DNA of 64,000 nt from Odiellus spinosus (Eukaryota; Arthropoda; Arachnida; Opiliones; Phalangiidae), in the NCBI GenBank assembly GCA_963920705.1, contig CAWUCO010000193.1, positions 86,860 through 150,859 of the forward strand. The letters run 5' to 3'. The translations under genes were made by a program, and so were the position numbers. Below are positions 54,101 to 63,629 of this stretch, in pieces. How positions within the stretch are numbered: the first letter of the stretch is position 1; the number at the start of each line of letters is the position of its first letter. Under the pieces are notes generated by a model. It made no database searches, was not told where the DNA came from, and saw nothing but the letters and a program-made list of their open reading frames with translations.

Positions 54101-55750
54101 TTGGAAAATCCGTTGAAAAACATGGAAAGTATAGAAAATTCAAAAACATGTAATATCAAAAAGCGAATTTCTAAAATCTGAAATTTGACTATTTTGATAT
54201 TGTTTGCTTTTTTGAATTGGCCATATTTTTCTTGTTTTTCAACGGATTTTTGAAAACTCTTATTATTTAGACTGTCCATTAATTACTCTTTCGATTGACT
54301 TTGGTTTTGTCTAAATTGCCAAAACGTGACAAATATAAAATTGGTTAAAATTAAGCAAAAACGCTTAAAAATCCAAGATTATTCGATTCAAAAGGACACA
54401 AAACTTTTTATTTTTAAGCGATTTAGACAAAATTAACACCATTCGAAAGAGCAAATGTTGGTCTATCTAAAAAACAAGAGTGTTGGAATATCCGTTGAAA
54501 AACATGGAAAATATGGCCAATTCAAAAAGCATCTAATATCAAAAAGCGAATTTTTAAAATCTGAAATTTGACTATTTTGATATTGTATGATTTCTTGAAT
54601 TGGCCATATTTTTCTTGTTTTTCAACGGATTTTTGAAAACTCTTATTATTTAGACTGTCCATTATTTGCTCTTTCGAATGACTTTGGTTTTGTCTAAATT
54701 GCCAAAACGTGACAAATATAAAATGGGTTAAAATAAAGCAAAAACGCTTAATAATCCAAGATTATTGGATTCAAATGGACGCAAAACTTTTGATTTTTAA
54801 GTGATTTAGACAAAAATTAACACCACTCAAAAGAGAAAATATTGGTGTATCTAAAAAACAAAAGTTTTGGAAAATCCGTTGAAAAACATGGAAAATATGA
54901 CGAATTCAAAAAACATCTAATATCAAAAAGCGAATTTTTAAAATCTGAAATTTGACTATTTTAATATTGTATGATTAATTGAATTGGCCATATTTTTCTT
55001 GTTTTTCAACGAATTTTTGAAAACTCTTATTATTTAGACTGTCCATTAATTGCTCTTTCGAACGACTTTGGTTTTTTCTAAATTGCCAAAACGTGACAAA
55101 TATAAAATGAGTTAAAATTAAGCAAAAACGCTTAAAAATCCAAGATTATTGGATTCAAATGGACACAAAACATTTGATTTTTAAGCGATCTAGACAAAAT
55201 TAACACCACTCGAAAGATCAAACATTGGTCTATCTAAAAAACAAGAGTTTTGGAAAATCCGCTGAAAAACATGGAAAATATAGAAAATTCAAAAACATCT
55301 AATAAAAAAAGCCAATTTTTAAAATCTGAAATTTGACTATTTTGATATTGTATGATTTCTTGAATTACCATATTTTTCTTGTTTTTTAACGGATTTTTGA
55401 AAAATTTATTATTTAGAGACTGTCCATTAATTGCTCTTTCGAATGACTTTGGTTTTGTCTAAATTTCCAAAACGTGACAAATATAAAATTGGTTAAAATT
55501 AAGCAAAAACGCTTAAAAATCCAATATTATTTGATTCAAATGGACGCAAAACTTTTGATTTTTAAGTGATTTAGACAAAAATTAACACCACTCGAAAGAG
55601 CAACTATTGGTCTATCTAAAAAACAAGAGTTTTGGAATATCCGTTGAAAAACATGGAAAATATGGCCAATTCAAAAAACATCAAATATCAAAAAGCGAAT
55701 TTTGAAAATCTGAAATTTGACTATTTTGATATTGTATGATTTCTTGAATT
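51133..55750. repeat. Block 9: degenerate monomers, no clear higher-order period
   Basis: Anchors: 51133, 51514, 51896, 52280, 52661, 53044, 53455, 53837, 54219, 54602, 54986, 55368 (broken). Many private substitutions and single-base indels occur here, for example CAACGAATTTTTG, TTTGCTTTTTTG near 54203, and GAATTACCAT at 55368. The block also holds the 411-base monomer. It separates the 1159-base repeat from the homogeneous 384-base zone and looks older or less often homogenised. Confidence 0.8.
53095..53148. repeat. 27-base tandem duplication making a 411-bp monomer
   Basis: Positions 53095-53121 and 53122-53148 are two copies of a 27-base M-arm piece starting GACTGTCCATTAATT. The copies differ at two sites: TGCTC with CGAAT in the first, TACTC with CGATT in the second. 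Both forms are normal alleles of different monomer subtypes elsewhere. The duplication is therefore better explained by misaligned exchange between two monomers than by local copying. It extends the interval 53044-53454 from 384 to 411. Confidence 0.88.
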
Positions 55751-58700
55751 GGCCATATTTTTCTTGTTTTTCAACGGATTTTTAAAACTCTTATTATTTA
55801 GACTGTCCATTATTTGCTCTTTCGAATGAGTTTTGTTTTGTCTAAATTGCCAAAGCGTGACAAATATAAAATGGGTTAAAATTAAGCAAAACCGCTTAAA
55901 AATCAAAGATTATTGGATTCAAATGGACACAAAACATTTGATTTTTAAGCGATTTAGACAAAATCAACACCAATCTAAAGAGCAAATAGTGGTCCATCTA
56001 AAAAACAAGAGTTTTGGAAAATCCGTTGAAAAACATGGAAAATATGTCCAATTCAAAAAAACATCTAATATCAAAAAGCGTATTTTTAAAATCTGAAATT
56101 TGACTATTTTGATATAGAATGATTTCTTGAATTGGCCATATTTTTCTTGTTTTTCAACGGATTTTTGAAAACTCTTATTATTTAGACTGTTCATTATTTG
56201 CTCTTTCGAATGAGTTTTGTTTTGTCTAAATTGCCAAAACGTGACAAATATAAAATGGTTTAAAATTAAGCAAAACCGCTTAAAAATTAAAGATTATTGG
56301 ATTCAAATGGACACAAAACATTTGATTTTTAAGCGATTTAGACAAAATTAACACCAATCAAAAGAGCAAATAGTGGTTTATCTAAAAAACAAGAGTTTTG
56401 GAAAATCCGTTGAAAAACATGGAAAATATGGCATATTCAAAAAAACATCTAATATCAAAAAGCGTATTTTTAAAATCAGAAATTTGACTATTTTGATATT
56501 GAATGATTTCTTGAATTGGCCATATTTTTCTTGTTTTTCAACGGATTTTTGAAAACTCTTTTTATTTAGACTGTCCATTATTTGCTCTTTCGAATGAGTT
56601 TTGTTTTGTCTAAATTGCCAAAACGTGACAAATATAAAATGGGTTAAAATTAAGCAAAACCGCTTAAAAATCAAAGATTATTGGATTCAAATGGACATAA
56701 AACATTTGATTTTTAAGCGATTTAGACAAAATCAACACCAATCGAAAGAGCAAATAGTGGTCTATCTTAAAAACAAGAGTTTTGGAATATCCGTTGAAAA
56801 ACATGGAAAATATGTCCAATTCAAAAAAACATCTAATATCAAAAAGCGTATTTTTAAAATCTGAAATTTGACTATTTTGATATTGTATGATTTCTTGAAT
56901 TGGCCATATTTTTCTTGTTTTTCAACGGATTTTTGAAAACTCTTATTATTTAGACTGTCCATTATTTGCTCTTTCGAATGAGTTTTGTTTTGTCTAAATT
57001 GCCAAAACGTGACAAATATAAAATGGGTTAAAATTAAGCAAAACCGCTTAAAAATCAAAGATTATTTGATTCAAATGGACACAAAACATTTGATTTTTAA
57101 GCGATTTTGACAAAATCAACACCAATCGAAAGAGCAAATAGTGGTTTATCTAAAAAACAAGAGTTTTGGAAAATCCGTTGAAAAACATGGAAAATATGGC
57201 CAATTCAAAAAAACATCTAATATCAAAAAGCGTATTTTTAAAATCTGAAATTGGACTATTTTGATATTGTATGATTTCTTGAATTGGCCATATTTTTCTT
57301 GTTTTTCAACGGATTTTTGAAAACTCTTATTATTTAGACTGTCCATTATTTGCTCTTTCGAATGAGTTTTGTTTTGTTTAAATTGCCAAAACGTGACAAA
57401 TATAAAATGGTTTAAAATTAAGCAAAACCGCTTAAAAATTAAAGATTATTGGATTCAAATGGACACAAAACATTTCATTTTTAAGCGATTTAGACAAAAT
57501 CAACACCAATCGAAAGAGCAAATAGTGGTCTATCTAAAAAACAAGAGTTTTGTAAAATCCGTTGAAAAACATGGAAAATATGTCCAATTCAAAAAAACAT
57601 CTAATATCAAAAAGCGTATTTTTAAAATCTGAAATTTGACTATTTTGATATTGTATGATTTCTTGAATTGGCCATATTTTTCTCGTTTTTCAACGGATTT
57701 TTGAAAACTCTTATTATTTAGACTGTCCATTATTTGCTCTTTCGAATGAGTTTTGTTTTGCCTAAATTGCCAAAACGTGACAAATATAAAATGGGTTAAA
57801 ATTAAGCAAAACCGCTTAAAAATCAAAGATTATTGGATTCAAATGGACACAAAACATTTGATTTTTAAGCGATTTAGACAAAATCAACACCAATCTAAAG
57901 AGCAAATAGTGGTTCATCTAAAAAACAAGAGTTTTGGAAAATCCGTTGAAAAACATGGAAAATATGTCCAATTCAAAAAAACATCTAATATCAAAAAGCG
58001 TATTTTTAAAATCTGAAATTTGACTATTTTGATATTGAATGATTTCTTGAATTGGCCATATTTTTCTTGTTTTTCAACGGATTTTTGAAAACTCTTATTA
58101 TTTAGACTGTCCATTATTTGCTCTTTCGAATGAGTTTTGTTTTGTCTAAATTGCCAAAACGTGACAAATATAAAATGGTTTAAAATTAAGCAAAACCGCT
58201 TAAAAATTAAAGATTATTGGATTCAAATGGACACAAAACATTTGATTTTTAAGCGATTTAGACAAAATTAACATCAATCGAAAGAGCAAATAGTGGTCTA
58301 TCTAAAAAACAAGAGTTTTGGAAAATCCGTTGAAAAACATGGAAAATATGTCCAATTCAAAAAAACATCTAATATCAAAAAGCGTATTTTTAAAATCTGA
58401 AATTTGACTATTTTGATATTGAATGATTTCTTGAATTGGCCATATTTTTCTTGTTTTTCAACGGATTTTTGAAAACTCTTATTATTTAGACTGTCCATTA
58501 TTTGCTCTTTAGAATGAGTTTTGTTTTGTCTAAATTGCCAAAACGTGACAAATATAAAATGGGTTAAAATTAAGCAAAACCGCTTAAAAATCAAAGATTA
58601 TTGGATTCAAATGGACACAAAACATTTGATTTTTAAGCGATTTAGACAAAATTAACACCAATCAAAAGAGCAAATAGTGGTTTATCTAAAAAACAAGAGT

Positions 58701-61509
58701 TTTGGAAAATCCGTTGAAAAACATGGAAAATATGGCATATTCAAAAAAACATCTAATATCAAAAAGCGTATTTTTAAAATCTGAAATTTGACTATTTTGA
58801 TATTGAATGATTTCTTGAATTGGCCATATTTTTCTTGTTTTTCAACGGATTTTTGAAAACTCTTTTTATTTAGACTGTCCATTATTTGCTCTTTCGAATG
58901 AGTTTTGTTTTGTCTAAATTGCCAAAACGTGACAAATATAAAATGGGTTAAAATTAAGCAAAACCGCTTAAAAATCAAAGATTATTGGATTCAAATGGAC
59001 ATAAAACATTTGATTTTTAAGCGATTTAGACAAAATCAACACCAATCGAAAGAGCAAATAGTGGTCTATCTAAAAAACAAGAGTTTTGGAATATCCGTTG
59101 AAAAACATGGAAAATATGTCCAATTCAAAAAAACATCTAATATCAAAAAGCGTATTTTTAAAATCTGAAATTTGACTATTTTGATATTGTCTGATTTCTT
59201 GAATTGGCCATATTTTTCTTGTTTTTCAACGGATTTTTGAAAACTCTTATTATTTAGACTGTCCATTATTTGCTCTTTCGAATGAGTTTTGTTTTGTCTA
59301 AATTGCCAAAACGTGACAAATATAAAATGGGTTAAAATTAAGCAAAACCGCTTAAAAATCAAAGATTATTTGATTCAAATGGACACAAAACATTTGATAT
59401 TTAAGCGATTTTGACAAAATCAACACCAATCGAAAGAGCAAATAGTGGTTTATCTAAAAAACAAGAGTTTTGGAAAATCCGTTGAAAAACATGGAAAATA
59501 TGGCCAATTCAAAAAAACATCTAATATCAAAAAGCGTATTTTTAAAATCTGAAATTGGACTATTTTGATATTGTATGATTTCTTGAATTGGCCATATTTT
59601 TCTTGTTTTTCAACGGATTTTTGAAAACTCTTATTATTTAGACTGTCCATTATTTGCTCTTTCGAATGAGTTTTGTTTTGTTTAAATTGCCAAAACGTGA
59701 CAAATATAAAATGGTTTAAAATTAAGCAAAACCGCTTAAAAATTAAAGATTATTGGATTCAAATGGACACAAAACATTTCATTTTTAAGCGATTTAGACA
59801 AAATCAACACCAATCGAAAGAGCAAATAGTGGTCTATCTAAAAAACAAGAGTTTTGGAAAATCCGTTGAAAAACATGGAAAATATGTCCAATTCAAAAAA
59901 ACATCTAATATCAAAAAGCGTATTTTTAAAATCTGAAATTTGACTATTTTGATATTGTATGATTTCTTGAATTGGCCATATTTTTCTCGTTTTTCAACGG
60001 ATTTTTGAAAACTCTTATTATTTAGACTGTCCATTATTTGCTCTTTCGAATGAGTTTTGTTTTGCCTAAATTGCCAAAACGTGACAAATATAAAATGGGT
60101 TAAAATTAAGCAAAACCGCTTAAAAATCAAAGATTATTGGATTCAAATGGACACAAAACATTTGATTTTTAAGCGATTTAGACAAAATTAACATCAATCG
60201 AAAGAGCAAATAGTGGTCTATCTAAAAAACAAGAGTTTTGGAAAATCCGTTGAAAAACATGGAAAATATGTCCAATTCAAAAAAACATCTAATATCAAAA
60301 AGCGTATTTTTAAAATCTGAAATTTGACTATTTTGATATTGAATGATTTCTTGAATTGGCCATATTTTTCTTGTTTTTCAACGGATTTTTGAAAACTCTT
60401 ATTATTTAGACTGTCCATTATTTGCTCTTTAGAATGAGTTTTGTTTTGTCTAAATTGCCAAAACGTGACAAATATAAAATGGGTTAAAATTAAGCAAAAC
60501 CGCTTAAAAATCAAAGATTATTGGATTCAAATGGACACAAAACATTTGATTTTTAAGCGATTTAGACAAAATTAACACCAATCAAAAGAGCAAATAGTGG
60601 TTTATCTAAAAAACAAGAGTTTTGGAAAATCCGTTGAAAAACATGGAAAATATGGCATATTCAAAAAAACATCTAATATCAAAAAGCGTATTTTTAAAAT
60701 CTGAAATTTGACTATTTTGATATTGAATGATTTCTTGAATTGGCCATATTTTTCTTGTTTTTCAACGGATTTTTGAAAACTCTTTTTATTTAGACTGTCC
60801 ATTATTTGCTCTTTCGAATGAGTTTTGTTTTGTCTAAATTGCCAAAACGTGACAAATATAAAATGGGTTAAAATTAAGCAAAACCGCTTAAAAATCAAAG
60901 ATTATTGGATTCAAATGGACATAAAACATTTGATTTTTAAGCGATTTAGACAAAATCAACACCAATCGAAAGAGCAAATAGTGGTCTATCTAAAAAACAA
61001 GAGTTTTGGAATATCCGTTGAAAAACATGGAAAATATGTCCAATTCAAAAAAACATCTAATATCAAAAAGCGTATTTTTAAAATCTGAAATTTGACTATT
61101 TTGATATTGTCTGATTTCTTGAATTGGCCATATTTTTCTTGTTTTTCAACGGATTTTTGAAAACTCTTATTATTTAGACTGTCCATTATTTGCTCTTTCG
61201 AATGAGTTTTGTTTTGTCTAAATTGCCAAAACGTGACAAATATAAAATGGGTTAAAATTAAGCAAAACCGCTTAAAAATCAAAGATTATTTGATTCAAAT
61301 GGACACAAAACATTTGATATTTAAGCGATTTTGACAAAATCAACACCAATCGAAAGAGCAAATAGTGGTTTATCTAAAAAACAAGAGTTTTGGAAAATCC
61401 GTTGAAAAACATGGAAAATATGGCCAATTCAAAAAAACATCTAATATCAAAAAGCGTATTTTTAAAATCTGAAATTGGACTATTTTGATATTGTATGATT
61501 TCTTGAATT

Positions 61510-61893
61510 GGCCATATTTTTCTTGTTTTTCAACGGATTTTTGAAAACTCTTATTATTTAGACTGTCCATTATTTGCTCTTTCGAATGAGTTTTGTTTTG
61601 TTTAAATTGCCAAAACGTGACAAATATAAAATGGTTTAAAATTAAGCAAAACCGCTTAAAAATTAAAGATTATTGGATTCAAATGGACACAAAACATTTC
61701 ATTTTTAAGCGATTTAGACAAAATCAACACCAATCGAAAGAGCAAATAGTGGTCTATCTAAAAAACAAGAGTTTTGGAAAATCCGTTGAAAAACATGGAA
61801 AATATGTCCAATTCAAAAAAACATCTAATATCAAAAAGCGTATTTTTAAAATCTGAAATTTGACTATTTTGATATTGTATGATTTCTTGAATT
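61510..61893 (+). repeat. Representative 384-bp monomer (anchor to anchor)
   Basis: This monomer comes from the most homogeneous zone. In order it holds: the M arm, starting at GGCC and containing TTTGCTCTTTCG; the 45-base M-only segment (TGCCAAAACGTGAC onward); the left stem CGCTTAAAAATTAAA (a variant of the usual CGCTTAAAAATCAAA); a loop of about 29 bases; the right stem ending TTTTTAAGCG; the P arm with TTTAGACAAAA, CGAAAGAGCAAA and CCGTTGAAAAACATGGAAAA; and the central spacer with AATATCAAAA and TTTTGATATT. A hand count gives 102 G or C in 384 bases. The anchor choice is arbitrary because a tandem repeat has no natural start. Subfamilies differ at recurring sites, such as CGTGAC/CCTGAC, CGAATGAC/CGATTGAC/CGAATGAG, and AATATCAAAAAGCG/TAATAAAAAAAGCG. 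Confidence 0.95.
61593..61856 (+). other. Plus-strand open-frame class (87 codons here), judged non-coding
   Basis: The frame starts at TTG in the M half, crosses the second symmetry centre and ends in the central spacer. It reads YWIQMDTKH, IFKRFRQNQHQSKEQ and KSFGKSVEKHGKYVQFKK, so it resembles the minus-strand frame but lacks its 15-residue insert. Many monomers have AAAATTAACACC in place of AAAATCAACACC, which puts an in-frame TAA right after RQN. The frame is therefore open or closed depending on monomer subtype. Confidence 0.3.
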
Positions 61894-61990
61894 GGCCATA
61901 TTTTTCTCGTTTTTCAACGGATTTTTGAAAACTCTTATTATTTAGACTGTCCATTATTTGCTCTTTCGAATGAGTTTTGTTTTGCCTAAA
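61713..61990. repeat. Fold-back palindrome inside the monomer (representative copy)
   Basis: The P arm is 61713-61816 and the M arm is 61887-61990, 104 bases each in inverted orientation, separated by a 70-base spacer. Comparing codon-aligned arm consensuses by hand over 102 bases gave 17 mismatches, about 83% identity. Shared blocks include TTTAGACAAAA, CGAAAGAGCAAAT, AAGAGTTTT, AAAATCCGTTGAAAAACA and AAAAATATGG/CCAATTCAA. The spacer is also partly symmetric, with AATATCAAAA facing TTTTGATATT. The same layout occurs in every full monomer. A transcript of either strand could therefore fold into a hairpin of about 100 imperfect base pairs, and DNA could in principle extrude a cruciform. I have not computed folding energy. 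Confidence 0.9.
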
Positions 61991-61991
61991 T

Positions 61992-62036
61992 TGCCAAAAC
62001 GTGACAAATATAAAATGGGTTAAAATTAAGCAAAAC
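61992..62036 (+). repeat. 45-base segment present only in the M half (representative copy)
   Basis: On the minus strand the M half runs GATTTTTAAGCG, then 45 extra bases, then ATTTAGACAAAA. The P half on the plus strand goes straight from GATTTTTAAGCG to ATTTAGACAAAA. The extra segment begins TGCCAAAACGTGAC and ends AAGCAAAAC on the plus strand. It accounts exactly for the spacing difference between the two symmetry centres (about 214.5 versus 169.5). It is kept in essentially every full monomer and is missing from the six short units. I cannot tell from the sequence alone whether it is an insertion into M or a deletion from P. Confidence 0.85.
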
Positions 62037-63257
62037 CGCTTAAAAATCAAAGATTATTGGATTCAAATGGACACAAAACATTTGATTTTTAAGCGATTTA
62101 GACAAAATCAACACCAATCGAAAGAGCAAATAGTGGTTTATCTAAAAAACAAGAGTTTTGGAAAATCCGTTGAAAAATATGGAAAATATGGCCAATTCAA
62201 AAAAACATCTAATATCAAAAAGCGTATTTTTAAAATCTGAAATTGGACTATTTTGATATTGTATGATTTCTTGAATTGGCCATATTTTTCTTGTTTTTCA
62301 ACGGATTTTTAAAACTCTTATTATTTAGACTGTCCATTATTTGCTCTTTCGAATGAGTTTTGTTTTGTCTAAATTGCCAAAGCGTGACAAATATAAAATG
62401 GGTTAAAATTAAGCAAAACCGCTTAAAAATCAAAGATTATTGGATTCAAATGGACACAAAACATTTGATTTTTAAGCGATTTAGACAAAATCAACACCAA
62501 TGTAAAGAGCAAATAGTGGTCCATCTAAAAAACAAGAGTTTTGGAAAATCCGTTGAAAAACATGGAAAATATGTCCAATTCAAAAAAACATCTAATATCA
62601 AAAAGCGTATTTTTAAAATCTGAAATTTGACTAGTTTGATATTGAATGATTTCTTGAATTGGCCATATTTTTCTTGTTTTTCAACGGATTTTTGAAAACT
62701 CTTATTATTTAGACTGTCCATTATTTGCTCTTTCGAATGAGTTTTGTTTTGTCTAAATTGCCAAAACGTGACAAATATAAAATGGTTTAAAATTAAGCAA
62801 AACCGCTTAAAAATTAAAGATTATTGGATTCAAATGGACACAAAACATTTGATTTTTAAGCGATTTAGACAAAATTAACATCAATTGAAAGAGCAAATAG
62901 TGGTCTATCTAAAAAACAAGAGTTTTGGAAAATCCGTTGAAAAATATGGAAAATATGGCCAATTCAAAAAAACATCTAATATCAAAAAGCGTATTTTTAA
63001 AATCTGAAATTGGACTATTTTGATATTGTATGATTTCTTGAATTGGCCATATTTTTCTTGTTTTTCAACGGATTTTTAAAACTCTTATTATTTAGACTGT
63101 CCATTATTTGCTCTTTCGAATGAGTTTTGTTTTGTCTAAATTGCCAAAGCGTGACAAATATAAAATGGGTTAAAATTAAGCAAAACCGCTTAAAAATCAA
63201 AGATTATTGGATTCAAATGGACACAAAACATTTGATTTTTAAGCGATTTAGACAAAA

Positions 63258-63584
63258 TCAACACCAATCTAAAGAGCAAATAGTGGTCCATCTAAAAAAC
63301 AAGAGTTTTGGAAAATCCGTTGAAAAACATGGAAAATATGGCATATTCAAAAAAACATCTAATATCAAAAAGCGTATTTTTAAAATCTGAAATTTGACTA
63401 TTTTGATATTGAATGATTTCTTGAATTGGCCATATTTTTCTTGTTTTTCAACGGATTTTTGAAAACTCTTATTATTTAGACTGTCCATTATTTGCTCTTT
63501 CGAATGAGTTTTGTTTTGCCTAAATTGCCAAAACGTGACAAATATAAAATGGGTTAAAATTAAGCAAAACCGCTTAAAAATCAA
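63258..63584 (-). other. Minus-strand open-frame class (108 codons here), judged non-coding
   Basis: This is the longest member of a class that recurs about once per monomer in the right third, usually at 98 codons (for example 61754-62050). It starts at TTG and reads IFKRF, a 15-residue piece encoded by the 45-base segment (CLILTHFIFVTFWQF), then RQNK, SKEQ and KSFQKSVEKQEKYGQFKK. An internal ATG exists at MDSLNNKSF. Copies at 62248, 63015 and 63782 are cut to 61 codons by a one-base deletion. That tolerance of frameshifts argues against a conserved protein. Confidence 0.3.
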
Positions 63585-63629
63585 AGATTATTGGATTCAA
63601 ATGGACACAAAACATTTGATTTTTAAGCG
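63571..63629. repeat. Second symmetry centre: perfect 15-bp stem with 29-base loop
   Basis: CGCTTAAAAATCAAA at 63571-63585 is the exact reverse complement of TTTGATTTTTAAGCG at 63615-63629, with a 29-base loop between. It lies between the M arm of one monomer and the P arm that follows. Most of the array carries CGCTTAAAAATCCAAGATT on the left, which shortens the perfect part to 12 bases. In 32-46 kb many copies read GATTTGTAAGTG on the right side and largely lose the stem. Together with the centre at the P/M spacer it makes the array alternate between two dyad axes. Confidence 0.9.

Larger units (their letters stand above)
58209..62108. repeat. 1920-bp five-monomer higher-order repeat, two apparently identical copies
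   Basis: Line-by-line comparison of 58209-60188 with 60129-62108 showed no difference. Rare markers are kept, such as GTCTGATTTC near 59190 and 61110, TGATATTTAAGCG near 59395 and 61315, and CTCTTTAGAATG near 58505 and 60425. Identity breaks at 58208 versus 60128 on the left, and at 60189 versus 62109 on the right. This is the youngest duplication I can see in the window. Its mechanism, unequal exchange or replication-based copying, cannot be read from sequence. Confidence 0.9.

Noticed and set aside
61571..61590. CENP-B box-like site in the M arm (TTCGAATGA followed by CTTTGG or GTTTTG)
   Set aside because: The TTCG and following A fit the known box, but the CGGG core is replaced by TTGG in one subfamily and is absent in the CGAATGAG subfamily. 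The resemblance is at chance level for a repeated A+T-rich word.
61713..61990. Miniature inverted-repeat transposon copies in tandem
   Set aside because: The inverted arms are internal to a contiguous tandem monomer. I see no target-site duplications, no unique flanking DNA and no transposase. A fold-back element could be the distant ancestor, but the window does not show it.
58209..62108. Perfect 1920-bp copies as a purely assembly-made duplication
   Set aside because: This cannot be excluded without reads. However, similar but imperfect higher-order repeats occur throughout the window and the 2304-base relative carries differences, so real recent amplification is the simpler reading.
63593..63610. 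RNA polymerase III B-box-like word in GGATTCAAATGG
   Set aside because: It matches only part of the B-box consensus and lacks the final CC. No A box or tRNA-like fold was found at the required distance, so there is no support for a tRNA-derived element.
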